Positions 1 through 11,899 of a DNA stretch of 64,000 bases are shown here, one piece after another. Numbering within the stretch: position 1 is the first letter of the stretch; each line of letters starts with the position of its first letter. The DNA is taken from contig OY978525.1 of the NCBI GenBank assembly GCA_963854835.1, positions 30,651,253-30,715,252 of the forward strand. The letters are read 5' to 3'. A program made the position numbers and the translations under genes. The notes beneath the pieces were generated by a model. The model did not search any database. It was not told the origin of the DNA and saw only the letters and a program-made list of their open reading frames with translations. The DNA comes from Megamerina dolium. Its lineage: Eukaryota > Arthropoda > Insecta > Diptera > Megamerinidae.

Positions 1-229
1 ATAATGAGCACCATTTGTAAGTATCAATTCAAGATAGTGGACAAATTACTTAAGGACTATAGAAAAGTAACAGTAAAACAGATTGTCTGCAGAATTCTAT
101 TTCCTTTAAATTTTTTCTGTGTCCACATTATGAAGCAAAAGGCCATCTTTTCACATAGAACCATTTCATGAAAATGGTCCCTGAGGATATAATGGCCTCT
201 AAGCAGTATTTAAATTATGAATTCCAAAT

Positions 230-1440
230 CGTGAAAAACGTGGTGTTGTTTCTTGACTCGCCCAAAATCAGGGATGTTGTTCTACTGGCGGTTCCAGAGG
301 TTTTTGTCGAGTTCTCACCGAGTAATCGGATACAGTAGCTTGAAACTGCTAAGCATAGTTTTTTGGTCCATGTAATAAATTTTGGTGACCATTCTAGATG
401 GTCTTTCTATTACCTCATCTTGATCGACTCCATTTAAAACGTACATACTTTGTAGTGTGTCAAAGTGCTCAGCCACAACCTTAAAGGAGAAACTCAAATA
501 GTAGAGAAATCCCTGTGGGTGAAATTATTGGTAATTGTATATGGAACATTCATACTCTGTAGTGTGTCGAAGAACAAAGAAATAAATCATAAAGGAAGAA
601 TTCTTGGGAGCAGGCTAACACTATCAAAGCTTAATCAGTCACTAAATTATGGGAGAAATTTCAGGAGCAAAGAGTTGACTATCCGGGGGGATAATATCTA
701 ATATTTCAGTCGTTTTCCTTATTATCTTTAGCAGGAATAAACCAGAGTTATCCGTACTCCAATTGAAGATGCATATATGGGAGTTCAAAAATCTTCCCAT
801 GTATATCTTGTTAGAAACGTTTCAGAGAAACGAAGAACTCTAGTTGCTCGATTATGACATGATCATCTATAATGAATATGTACACTAAAGCAATGACTTC
901 AAATCACTTTTACTGCAGGTGCGGGATAAGTTTCCATTGACCCTATCATAGGAATACCAGTGAGCTATTAATGTCTGTTGCATGTTGTGGTGGCCATAAC
1001 TTGAAGACAACTTGAAGTCTTCAAGACACACCAAACGTTTTCTGCACGTCCAAAAGCCGCTTAATGCGTTCATGAGTGCTTTGTGAATGAATTGGGAGTT
1101 CCAATGACTCTTAAAGTGCTTAACATGAAAATATTTTACTTAGCCAATGCAACCCATTAATTCCCCATAACGAGTAATTGGAACCAAGCCTGTTCGATAC
1201 GTCCCCCAGTAGACCTTTGGTTTTGTTCGATGCTCCCATTTTGAACTTGATGAAGTGCAGATCGGAAATAATTATTGAGTCGTACTTGCCAGTTACAATA
1301 ATGAATAAGTGGTCGTCAACGTAACTGATGGCATCTTAATAAAGCTCAAATAATTTAGGAGCTCATCAACAAGAATATCGTCCAGAGAACCGGTCTTGAT
1401 GGCTCTTATTCTTACTGAAACATAGTCAGCTGATTAGATA
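230..1440 (-). pseudogene. Decayed LINE reverse transcriptase/RNase H region (Jockey/R1-like)
   Basis: Reading the minus strand from about 1440 downward, short stretches in changing frames follow the order of an RNase H-bearing LINE polyprotein. A VDELL-like stretch comes before an RT catalytic YVDD box at 1312-1323, followed by a TGKYDS segment that is typical of this LINE group. Around 1000-1080 there is WTCRK and, in another frame, KTFGVS, which fits the thumb region. The weak 60-codon frame at 315-497 lies where RNase H would be expected. Many stops and frameshifts separate the pieces, so it cannot be translated. No 5' end, 3' tail or target duplication was found. The YVDD part is the firm evidence; the RNase H part is inferred from order alone. 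Confidence 0.5.
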
Positions 1441-3104
1441 TATGTAATTACTTAAGCATAAAATCTAGCTACGTTATAGTTACGTAATCTAAACCCCTAT
1501 GGATCAGAACTCCAGAGAGGTCGACTGCACAAGGTTTTCTATTAGGAGCGCCCAATTGCAGATGTCTACTTTGATCTAAACTGAATTGTGTTGTAGTGAA
1601 TTTTTTTTTTATTCACATGCTTTAAAGTGGAAACTTGCAATTTTCTAGGAAGAGAACAATCCCTTTTTGAATATGTACTTTCGCCTAAATGTAAATAATC
1701 GAAATTAAAACGCTTTACATATATTTTCCTCTTTTACTTTCTTAAAGTACAAGTATTATGAGCGTACTAAAAATGTACTTTTGTAACAACTAAATTGCAT
1801 TCAATATCTTAAAACATTAGAAACATTTGTAAACTCCAATTATCATCCTAACACGGATACATATAACAACATAGTGTATAGTGTAGAGGTCCCACTACGA
1901 TTATGTGTACATGTTGCACAAGTTATTCGTAATAACAGCTCATAACTTAAAATGTTAAGAAATAGATGAAAGGTCTCATGCACACATAGTATGCTGGAAC
2001 TCATACGAACTACTCGTAATACTCTTGTGAATGAGTAAATAGCTTCTGATGGTATGCTGTTGCACCTGCAGCTTTAATAAATTCCAAATAAGTTATTAAG
2101 GAAGTTTGAAACTGAAATAGTGCAGAGAGATAGAGATGGAAGGAACATATACGATGCATCATGATAAAGTCATCAAGCGAAACAACAACATGGCCAAAAC
2201 ATACACAAAATCAATGATAACATGGCTACATACTCGGAGGAGGTTACACCACACATCATTCAACTAGACTATGCTAGATATTTAGTTAGATAAAAATTGT
2301 AGGTAAAACTCGATTGTGAACACATACACACAACGCTCATACGTACAATTATAAGCTCAGATGAAAGATAACTAGCTTTAAGACTTTATTAACTTGACCA
2401 TTATGGCTTAAGTTGATTAACGAAAGCAGCGTAAGGAGAGAATCAGACCGGTGATTTTGTTTAATTACAAATTCACACAGAGTCTTTAGTATTGATTGGC
2501 AACAAAATTGCAAAAAAAAAGAAAATAAAAAATATTTTTTAAATTAAAATAAATAAATAAAAATCTATGGTTAGTTACAGTAAGAATAATAAAGCAGTGG
2601 GCGCAACCAAACAAATAGCTTTTGCTAATAAATATTTGCATAGGATGGATAAAAAAATATCAAGACTTTTATAATGAAACTTTGTTAGTTATATTTAAGA
2701 TTCTTTGCTGCATTATAATGAGCAGCTATTTTCGGTTTTTATTGTATATGTAAACAGATCTTAGCAGATCTTAGTCTCCTAGATCCATACCATTTTACTA
2801 TCCCATCTTTTCTTAGTCTTTCGTCGATATTGTTGGTATCTGTGGAGGTAATATTTAACGTTTCTAAAAAACTATTCCAATAGAGCACTATTAATGCAAT
2901 CACTGCATTGTACCGAGTGATTATAGGGAGCTGGTCTATGTTCTAGATGTGGATGTGGACAAAGAGGGAGATAACGTCTCTGGTAAAGGGTCCTCTGGTT
3001 TTAAAAATCTAACATTCAGCAGCCCTAGTATGAAATTTTAGTTAATTTTTTACAAAACTCGTACAATGGTCTAAGAAAATTGTGTTTATTTCTAACAGTT
3101 GTTC
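1441..3104. other. AT-rich non-coding stretch
   Basis: No open frame longer than background and no recognisable element. It is AT-rich with poly-A/T runs near 1601-1612 and 2510-2565. A short direct repeat (CAGATCTTAG, twice) occurs near 2756-2775. I see no promoter or RNA gene that I can defend. Confidence 0.4.
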
Positions 3105-4330
3105 GATTTTTTGTTTAAAAAATGAAGAATTTGTATTGCGACTATACATATATCATTTTCACTGTAATGGTTTCAAACTTTGTGTGAGGTATTATATTTA
3201 GTAAAATATCATCTTACCAAAGTTATAGAAAGATATATTAAGAAATAATGGGATCTTCCATACAAAATTATAAATTTTTGTTTAAAAATTGCATACTATG
3301 GATAGAGGATTTATGTTTAATTATGAATGGAATGACTTAAAAAATTATATGTTGTACTATTTTTAGTAAAAAATAAGTTTCCACGAAGTGATCGATTTTT
3401 CAGCTTAAACAATGCACTTTTTGTATGGGGACTATGTTTAATTATAAGTGGAATGACTTTAAAATTAAAATGTGGCATAATATTTATTAAAAAATAAGTT
3501 TTCAAAAATTTCAGAGTGATATAATAGAAAATAATAGTAATTTCCTAAAAAAATTTTCGACGTTTGTTTAAAAAATGAACATTTTGTATGAGGATTATAT
3601 TTATGAATAGAATTACATCAAATTTTGTTCGAAATAATACTTCGTTAAAGAAATGAGATTCGTTAAGTTGTAGAATAATGCATAGATATATTTTGCTTAA
3701 AAATGAAAACTTTGTATAGGGGCTATGTTTAATTATGACTGGAATGCCTTTAAATTTCATGTGTACTATTGGTTTTATGAAAATATAAAAAAATCATCAA
3801 AGTTTCAGAATGATGCATGGCAAAGTATGGGTACCTTCCTTACAAATTTGACGATTTTTGCTTAAAAAATGATATTTTTGTAAGGGGACTATATTTAATT
3901 ACCAGTGGAATTATTTAAAATTGTATGTGGACTATTCATTTTCTAGGAATATTACAATAACGAACTTTGAGAATGTACCTTTCGTATAAAATTTTAGATT
4001 TTTGTTTAAAAAATGAACATTTTGTATAGGGGCTATGTTTAATAATAACCAGAATTATTTGAGATTTCTCACGAATTACTTTTTTTATGCAAAAATAATA
4101 TTAACAAACTTTGAGGAGGATATTTTGGTGGAAAAATCAAATTAACAAAGTTTCAGAATAATACATGGAAAATTAACAGCACCTTCCATACAAATTCATA
4201 AATTTTTGGTTAAAAAATTTAAAATTTTATATGAGGACACTTTTTATTTCATACCGGAATTACGTTCAATTTTATGTCTAATGCTATTTAGTTGAACAAT
4301 TAAGACTCCAAAAATTTCATGAAGATTTAT
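3105..4330. repeat. Degenerate tandem array, about 150-bp monomer, 8 copies
   Basis: A core resembling TTTGTTTAAAAAATGAACAT followed by TTTGTATAGGGGCTATGTTTAATTATGA and a GGAAT(G/T)A(C/T)TT box recurs near 3110, 3280, 3400, 3563, 3690, 3858, 4000 and 4200, giving a mean spacing of about 155 bp. Between cores, AAAGTTTCAGAATGATGCATGG and ACCTTCCATACAAA-like boxes also recur. The copies are strongly diverged. A single related unit lies near 16000-16180. Short minus-strand open frames here are by-products of the repeat. Confidence 0.6.
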
Positions 4331-5975
4331 AGAAATTCATGTCTCAAACTGAGATGATGGCCAATTGATATTATTTTTAATTCCTCTTTGATGCCAGTGC
4401 TGGACAATTTTGCTATTGGAAACCCCAGGGAGTCGTAAATGCTGGTAATTTTATTTTCTTGGACTCGAAGCCGAAAGCTTTCTAGGTAAAGTCGTCGTAA
4501 GTTGTGTGATTTTATTAAATTCGCCAATATGAAGAACGACAATATGCAAGGGTATTAAGGATTGACCATCCAGGCAGATAAGGAACCTTCGTATTTTCTC
4601 CACAACATCTGCTCGATAATTCAATAGGTGACTTCAAAAATATTCAAGATCATTCTGTTTGAAGTATCATATCAATCCGTACCTATAAGAAATATTAAAT
4701 ATCGTTATTTTGGTGCCAAATTGGTCTTGGTATTTTTTGGACACACATATTCATAAATATAAAATTATTTTTATATTTGTTTTTCCGCATACATTCCTAA
4801 CTTCCCAACTTTTCAAGTAGCCACATATAGTGGCTTAAAATGATGATGATCATAATTATGATTATAGTGGTGGTCGTTCTCAACTAAAGATACGCCACAT
4901 ATATTTCGGTATATACATATGTATATGTACATATCTAGTATGTATGCACAACCCATTCTTGCCAATATTAAATAAAATACGCCCATTTCTACTTTTTTGT
5001 ATGTTTGTTTGCCGTCAGTTGAAGAAGAGGGTGTTTCATGTAATTTTTCTTTTATTACAACAACAACAACTCCAAATGTCTTGTTTGCTTTGGGCCCACA
5101 TCATTGCTTTATGATCTTCATCGTAACTTGCTATTGCTATTGTCATGATGTTGATACTCGCAGTGCCTGTGATGTTGGTGGTGTAAATAAGTAATTATGT
5201 ATATTCGCTAATAATTCATCGATGGCCACTTACTATGTATGTCTTACAGATGGCCATGCTGATGATGATGAGAAAATACTATCTTCAGTATAATCATAAG
5301 ATATGAATCGTTTGTATGTAAATAAGTAAAAATGAATAGCAATCTGATAGCACTACCACTTTATTGGATTGATTATATTTGAATAGTTATATGTAATAGT
5401 ATACGATACATGATGCTAGTGGCTAGTAAGATGAACATGTTGATTATGATGGTGACGATGAAGTGGATGAAGTAGTATTTTATGGTACAACAATGTTTTT
5501 CTTTATGTTTTATTACATTTCACAAAGGAAAATTAATCCTTTGAAAATTACTATATCCCTTCTCTAGCTTCTGTGGTTTAGATTTTATCTTGAATCATTT
5601 CTAAGATGCTATTGTTGATACCAACATATTTAGCATGAATACAGAATCACTAAGTTCACTAGACTTTGAATTAGAAATGCAGTCACGTGGACAATACCGA
5701 GTGTCAACACCTAAACATTCTGGTATCTTGGAGAGTATCTAATAATCTCCCATCGTATCCCTCTCGCAAAATATCGCAAGTGCTTGAAGATTGCGAGAAA
5801 AAATCGGTTACAAGATTTTAACTTTTTAATATTGCAGTTTAACAACGGTCGCATGGAGATCTAGCGCTTAATTTTGAAAGAAAAATTTATCGTTTTAATC
5901 AATATTTGTTGAGACTTCCGAAACAGAAGGTAGAAGTAAAAGGAAATTTTGTCTGAAATTGGCAATTTCAATAGT
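4331..5975. other. Non-coding stretch with simple repeats
   Basis: Contains (CAA)n near 5060-5073, short GAT/ATG-rich tracts near 4840-4870 and 5255-5275, and AT-rich DNA. No coding region or transposon was recognised. The frame at 4327-4542 (minus) has no motif I know. Confidence 0.4.
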
Positions 5976-5981
5976 CGTCAG

Positions 5982-7065
5982 CTAGAAAAATGGAAATTTG
6001 TGGATGTCATTTTGCGTGCCGATTGGAACAAAGTCAAAGCTGAAAGTTTTTATCAACAAAGACTGCCATTTTCTTGAGTCGATTTTCGAACTCAAGATGA
6101 TTTTACGTAAATGTTGACCGCGGATGCGCCTCAAATAGTTCATACGCTCGGTCCAATTTTGGCATACTCTTTCCAACATATCGGCCGGTATCTCACGAAT
6201 AAATTCTTCGTTAACCAGTGCGTTAACCGTTGTGGGCTTGTTGCTATAGACATGAACCTTAACATAGCCACACAAAAAATAGTCTAAAGGCGTTAAATCG
6301 CACGATCTAGGTGGCCAATTAACCGTGACCCAAAGGTGAAATAAACTGTTGACCGAACTCGCCTCTCAATTGGGCCATTGTTTCGGGTGCTGTGTGGCAT
6401 GTGGCACCGTATTGTTGAAACCAGATCTTTCATTTTGGGCAAAAATCGTTTGTACTCTTCGCACGGTAGCGCTCGCCATCCACAGTAACGTTCCTGCCTT
6501 CGTCGTCTTTGAAAAGTACGGTCCAATGATTCCATCGCCCATTCACCATAAGTTAGCCGTTGTGGTGGGTCGTGCGGCTTCAGTTCTTGCACCATCTGTA
6601 TTTTAAAAGGTTTTACACCCAAATCCTTCCGTAAAATTTTCCACATAGTGGAATTAGGCCTCCACGTCGTAAGAGGCCTAATTGCTGCGAACGGCGCCGG
6701 ATAATTCACAGTCATCAACAACACTAGCGGATATAGCTGCGATATTTTCCTCTGTGCGCACTCTACGTATGCGTTTTGGTGGTTTAATGTCCAATAATTT
6801 AGTGCGAAATTTAGTCACAAGATTAAGAATAGCCGCCTCAGAAGGTGGCCGAAACTGACCATAAAATGGAAGAAGTGCACGATGCACTTTCTTAATCGAG
6901 CATGAATTTTGATAATAAAATTCAACAAGCGTTGTTCGTTTGTAAGACGATTCATGGTTAAAGCATAAACCACACTGAATATGTTTGACAGTAACATATT
7001 ACTCGAAAACAGCTGATCTGCCAAAAACAGTGCTGCCAAAAAGAAAGTTGCTAAAAAACCACCCT
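5982..7065 (-). pseudogene. DUF4817-type Tc1/mariner transposase, broken copy
   Basis: The protein would bind the element's ends and cut and paste it with an RNase H-fold DDE domain. Start lies near 6952 (minus) with MNRLTNEQRL, the N-terminal helix-turn-helix of DUF4817 transposases. The frame then shifts to a segment with FYGQFRPPSEA and RTEENIAAISASV (6678-6887), then to STMWKILRKDLGVKPFKIQ (6293-6724), and ends in the C-terminal GYVKVHVY...REIPADMLERVCQNWTERM block (5982-6275). At least three frameshifts and an internal deletion between the LKPHDPP box and the GPYF box remove the first catalytic Asp region. The W of the usual FFLWGYVK motif reads as C. The right end at about 7055-7064 carries CAGGGTGG on the minus strand, a plausible terminal repeat; no matching left terminus was found. 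A related copy lies at 22.8-25.2 kb. Confidence 0.8.
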
Positions 7066-7204
7066 GTAGCTTGATGTGAAGTGAAACGTCTGATTGCCTG
7101 CAGAGCTTAAAAAAGTCGGTAAGTTTTTTCTGTAAAAGAGATTCGAAAAGAGCTATGTGGCAATTCTAACAAGGTGCTGTCGTAAGAGCATTTTTTCCCC
7201 TAAT

Positions 7205-7375
7205 AGATTGTAGTGTATTGCCCCATACCTAGATGGCAGCAGACGGTTCAATACCCTGACTCTAGCAGTAGTTAATCACATATGCCATAAAAAACTCCAT
7301 CAAAGAGCTCCATGACAGAACTCCATGACAGAGCTTAAATAAAGTAGTGTTATAAAAGTTTGTACTTCTGTTGCT
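7205..7375 (+). repeat. Old, diverged SINE relic
   Basis: TAGTGTATTGCC then a B-box-like GGTTCAATACCC (near 7239-7250) is followed by a body segment (ACTCCATGACAGAGCTTAAATAAAGTAGTG) that aligns loosely with the SINE described at 14286. The match is weak and interrupted, so this is a tentative call. Confidence 0.3.
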
Positions 7376-7414
7376 TAAAATCAAATAATTAAACCGTCTG
7401 ATAAGAACTATAAT

Positions 7415-7625
7415 CTCCGGGAGATGGATCATGGGCTCAAATATATGAGTCGCCGATTCAATTCCCTTACAAAAAGCAACTCAACAGTTTTCATTTTTGT
7501 ACATCTCTACAAGACCATTCACAACTGACACTGAAAGTAAATAAGATTTTTCATGAGAACGATTGTGCAGGAGCTCTTCAATAAATCAAGAAGGTAATGC
7601 GACAAGAGTTCTATTTCTCTATTGT
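7415..7625 (+). repeat. Second old SINE relic
   Basis: A B-box-like GATTCAATTCCC near 7455-7466 is followed by CATGAGAACG...GCAGGAGCTCTT and TGCGACAAGAGTTCT, in the same order as the SINE body (CATGAAAAAGCTTCT, AGAACTCTGTGAC, GTGATGTCACAAGTGTTCT). Divergence is high, so confidence is low. Confidence 0.27.
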
Positions 7626-7685
7626 TTCAATTCATATAATCAAATCGATGTATAAGATCTGTCATTAACGAATTGTGAATTACAA

Positions 7686-8231
7686 TATAGAGCCCCAGAC
7701 CTTGATGGAACAATAGAAAAAATACTTTCTTCAATTTTTTAAAGAAAAGTTTTGCGTTGATTTCACTGACAGTAAACAACATTTTCAATGATAACGAATC
7801 TGAAAGAGCTCTCTTAGGGAGCTTAGCGCAATGATATTATTATTATTAAGGCTATGAAGAACCGCGACCTGAAGATTATTCCCTAACCAGCAGATCTCAA
7901 GACTATTTATAATAGCGCAATGATGTCACAAGAGCTCTCTAGTCTCTCTAGTGCTCGAATTCAAGTAATCGAGTCGCCAAAGCTACCATTTTTGCCTGGT
8001 CGACGTTATTGGATTGTGAGAGCGCACTATCAATCAGGTGGTCCCTGTGAAAGGTGCAACCACTTCGGAACCGCTTTTGCATTGCTTCAGAATAGAGCCT
8101 CAGATATAAATGGAAATATAAAAAAACACCCTTGCTTCCTTTTTGCCATTAGTGGAGGGTTTGACATTTGTAAAGGTTAGACTATCTTCTAACTCCAGTT
8201 CGGGCCCAATCATCCATTATGAGAATGTCAG
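7686..8231. repeat. Direct duplication, copy 1
   Basis: A block of about 545 bp starting TATAGAGCCCCAGACC is repeated at 8291-8854 with only a handful of substitutions. An 86-codon open frame (7920-8180, plus) lies in it. The differences from copy 2 are mostly amino-acid-changing in that frame (for example S/W, R/L, R/T, Y/H, A/T), so I see no sign that the protein is conserved. The origin of the block is unknown. Confidence 0.85.
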
Positions 8232-8290
8232 CTTAAATGAATTTATAAATAAAATGAATTTATTTATGTCAGTATAAATATATTAAAAAA

Positions 8291-8439
8291 TATAGAGCCC
8301 CAGACCTTGATGGAACAATAGAAAAAATACTTTCTTCAATTTTTTAAAGAAAAGTTTTGCGTTGATTTCACTGACAGTAAACAACATTTTCAATGATAAC
8401 GAATCTGAAAGAGCTCTCTTAGGGAGCTTAGCGCAATGA

Positions 8440-8472
<33 letters not shown>

Positions 8473-8854
8473 GGCTATGAAGAACCGCTACCTGAAAATT
8501 ATTCCCTAACCAGCAGATCTCAAGACTATTTATAATAGCGCAATGATGTCACAAGAGCTCTCTAGTCTCTCTAGTGCTCGAATTCAAGTAATCGAGTGGC
8601 CAAAGCTACCATTTTTGCCTGGTCGACTTTATTGGATTGTGACAGCGCACCATCAATCAGGTGGTCCCTGTGAAAGGTGCAACCACTTCGGAACCGCTTT
8701 CGCATTGCTTCAGAATAGAACCTCAGATATAAATGGAAATATAAAAAAACACCCTTGCTTCCTTTTTGCCATTAGTGGAGGGTTTGACATTTGTAAAGGT
8801 TAGACTATCTTCTAACTCCAGTTCGGGCCCAATCATCCATTATGAGAATGTCAG
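8291..8854. repeat. Direct duplication, copy 2
   Basis: Nearly identical to 7686-8231 and separated from it by about 60 bp of AT-rich DNA. It is 18 bp longer because an internal ATT tract (8439-8470) grew by six units. The match starts and stops sharply with GAGAATGTCAG at the right edge of both copies. The high identity against otherwise decayed surroundings points to a recent duplication or to the two ends of one repetitive element. Confidence 0.85.
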
Positions 8855-10150
8855 TATCAGTACAAATTATTGAAGGCTTAATTGATATTTCCAATTCCAA
8901 TTTAACCCAAATAAATATTCATCGAAAAAGAAAAAATATAAACTTACACTAAATAAAATATAGTGCAAACTAAAAGTAAAAAAAATATTTTTAACGATTT
9001 TTTATCATCATTTAATAATTTGTTCTTATTTTTATGTCACATATTTTGTCATAATTTCTTCCACCTACTGAATGATGACAATCCATTATGAACAATTTTA
9101 AATGATATTATTTCATATAGAAAGATATTTTCTTTTGCAAAACTATAACGAAGAGTAGTGGTATGAAAAATAACAGAAGCAGTAGCAACAATAAGTACAA
9201 CAACAACAACAAAATGAGACAGTTTCGACAAGGACCTTCAGATGGCAAGGGAAGTATGAGACTTTTCAGCATACACATAAAAATCCCAACATGAAAAACG
9301 ACAAAATTATTATTATATTGCATGGAAATTCAGTATTTTCAATATTTTCATGCATTTTTGCACATTTTAATAATTTTCAAATTATTTTTCATATTTTGCT
9401 CATATTGAAATAATAAAAAAGAAAATAACTAAAGTAAACAATTGAAAGTATTAAAAACAAATGATGAAGGCAAAAAAAAAGAAAAAAATTGCACAAACAG
9501 ATTCTTTATCAAATAATAAGAAGTTGAAAGAACAAAGAAATAATAAAGAAAAATATTATGTTTGTACATAAGGACAAATGATATAAATAGACAGTTATAC
9601 TATGTAGTTAGGTATAGGAATTGTAGATATAAAGAGAATGATGTGAAATGATTTGAAATGAAAATTTATGTACACAAAATAGCAATAAGGAGTGCAGAAA
9701 AAAAAAAAAATATTATAATATGAAATCATAAAAGAAATATGAGAAAATATGAATGAATAAATTATTTGCACAATTATACTGACATTTTGTACAATACATA
9801 TATTGAAATAAGCGTTAAATTTGGTCATTCTTTATACTCTCATTTATTCCACTAGTCTATGAGTCGAACAAAAAATGTCATCGGTTTTGTCCACTTGATT
9901 ATAGCAGATTTATTTATTGCAATTCAATAATGGTAACCTTTAAAAAATGCCATATAGTTATCATTTAAAACTTTTCAGACGAATTGATTTAGTATCCGAT
10001 GCGATTATTTCTATTACACAGCACAAGATTATAAAAAATAAAAGAAATTTGGAGAGCCTAACTTCTGAAATATCAAAGTTTAAGTACCCTAAACCTTTCA
10101 CATCTACTTACGACACAGTACATCAGTCATATAGCTTTCTATGTTTGCGC
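8855..10150. other. AT-rich non-coding stretch
   Basis: Very AT-rich with poly-A runs (9470-9490, 9698-9710) and (CAA)n near 9199-9213. Open frames here are low-complexity. No element or gene recognised. Confidence 0.4.
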
Positions 10151-10765
10151 CCAAAGTACAATCGAGACCATACTTTTGTATGAGAGGTAGTTGTGGTTTT
10201 TAGTCGATTCCATTTATTTTTGAACTAGCCGATTTGCTAGCGAATATAATTGTATGTACCAAAGTTCCGATAAATAAATATTTATTTAATAAATAAAAAT
10301 TTATTAAATATATATATAAATAAATTTATATTTTTGTGAAAATATATATACGTAAGCGTAAATTTGTATAGGAGGTATGGGTGGTTTTTATCAGATTTAG
10401 TCAAAGTTCTAAGGTATTTATTAATTAGTAAGAATAATTATGTGCATCGAGTTTCAGCGAGATTATTTCATATTTTTATGCGCAAAGTGTGAAAATACTG
10501 ATTCAATAACATACTTTTGTATGAAAGATGGGCGCAATTTTCATTCGATGACGCCAGTTTTCTAATATTTGGGTTCGAGAACTTTACACTTTCATGCAGA
10601 AAGTGTGATGCAGACATTGAATAATATATTTTTATATGGAAGGTAGGCGTGGTTTTCGTCCAACTTCAACCATTCTCAAACGCGTTTAATAGAAAAAAAT
10701 CTTATTTGCAAATTTACCACAAAATTGCTTCATAATTACGGCAGTTCTTGAGCGAACTGGTTTGC
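10150..10765. repeat. Degenerate array with GGCGTGG(T)TTT core
   Basis: A core like ATACTTTTGTATGAAAGGTAGGCGTGGTTTTCGTCC recurs near 10168, 10361, 10510 and 10626. The copies are diverged and unevenly spaced (about 115-195 bp). A very AT-rich palindromic stretch (10270-10340) sits inside. The same G/TGGGCGTGG theme appears in the element at 43.3-44.6 kb (as CACGCCCAC). Confidence 0.5.
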
Positions 10766-10904
10766 AGACATGGCTTTATCGACTCGGATGGTTATTGCTC
10801 ATTAACACATATATATATGGTATGTTTTTTCGTACCTGTCGCCTTTCTATTTTTTATTTACATGTTTATTTATGTCAACAAAGTGGTTTCCACAAAAATT
10901 TAAG

Positions 10905-11215
10905 TATCCTTAGAGATGGCGTCTGACGAGCGAAGAGCCCATACTGATCCAGATTAAGCGTAGAAAGTGGCGTTGGATTGGCCACACGCTAAGAAGCAGC
11001 CAGATAGCAACACGCGAATGTCGCTCGAGTGGAACCCGCAAGGGAGCAGAGGCCGCGGACGACCAAGAAACACCTGGAGACGATCAACACTGGGTAAGCT
11101 AGCTGCTGCCGGCATCACATGGGAAGGCGCTAGATCAACTGCCCAAAACCGTGTGCGATGGCGAAGCCTTGTGGAGGAACTATGCTCCAATAGGAGAAAA
11201 AAAAGCTTTCCCTTT
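10905..11215 (+). pseudogene. 3' end of a LINE reverse-transcriptase ORF
   Basis: The plus strand reads KRRKWRWIGHTLR near 10957-10995, then shifts frame to SLEWNPQGSRGRGRPRNTWR and ends AQNRVRWRSLVEELCSNRRK (to about 11210). Known relatives: the W-x-GH(T/V)LR block, the RGRGRP-x-x-TWRR block and the final RW(R/K)-x-L-(V/I)-E-x-LCS block form the C-terminal tail of a widespread class of insect endonuclease-reverse transcriptases. Only about 100 codons remain, so this is a 5'-truncated copy with one frameshift. The 3' UTR is not delimited. The frame at 10954-11190 on the minus strand is a shadow. Confidence 0.8.
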
Positions 11216-11290
11216 TCCTGAATTATTTCGGCAAGTGCCTCAATATAGCAAAAGTCTAGAGTGCCTGTCCATCTTCCACGAAACTCAAGG

Positions 11291-11336
11291 TTTCTTTATG
11301 CAGCCAATAACTGCTTAAATTGGCTGCATAAAGAAA
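11291..11336. repeat. Perfect 18-bp hairpin
   Basis: TTTCTTTATGCAGCCAAT (11291-11308) and its exact reverse complement (11319-11336) flank a 10-base loop AACTGCTTAA. No transposon terminus or terminator-like context is apparent. See findings. Confidence 0.8.
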
Positions 11337-11729
11337 TCACGAAAAACAACAACATTGATATAAAACTCTTCTTAAAACATAGATCTACCAAAACGACCCA
11401 GAGACAAATGAACAAACGATCAGGAGCTCAAGAAGGCGTACATAGTGAGAGAAGCAAAATCATCGTAATTTTTAGCAAACGCAATAAATATTAAAATAAC
11501 CACGTATTTGAGATTCTCAGAGTCGAACACAGGGTTGGTTTGGCTCGAAACAAAACAGAACATTCATAAAAATATCCGAAATCGTCTCTAAAAAGGTAAT
11601 ATATATGACCGATCCCAATTCCTTTTTTCTCTTCAATATTTTTTCCCAGATTGCTCATAGAGCGAGTAAAAGATATGGCCCACCTCCATTAATTTTTAAT
11701 ACCAGTTTTTCGCATCATGTTTACTTCCA

Positions 11730-11895
11730 AATTTACTCCTTAGGGAGACTCTCTCACCAAATTCTTTTAAAACACTTTAATATTAACAAATACCCCCATA
11801 ATAGACCCGTAACCGGCCGTAGAGCGATGAGTTGCATCACCGACCTCTATTAATTCTTTTGCTCCAACATTTCCCCGTAATATACTTACCTAGTT
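11730..11895. repeat. Dispersed repeat, copy 1 (partner at 45.3 kb)
   Basis: Shares CCCCATAAT, GACCCGTA-like, CTATTAATTCTT, CC(A/G)CAACATTTCCC and TACACTTACC-like boxes in the same order with 45270-45435. It is diverged, and neither copy has a usable open frame. Family unknown. Confidence 0.45.
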
Positions 11896-11899
11896 CTTT

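Noticed and set aside
2510..2570. CRISPR-like or origin-like structure in A-rich repeats
   Set aside because: No spaced identical repeats; it is plain A/T-rich DNA in a eukaryotic context.
7920..8803. The duplicated 86-codon frame as a real gene pair
   Set aside because: Most differences between the copies change amino acids, there is no related protein that I recognise, and the duplication extends far outside the frame.
7686..8854. The direct duplication as LTRs of a retrotransposon
   Set aside because: The gap between copies is only about 60 bp, with no TG/CA ends, primer-binding site or polypurine tract.
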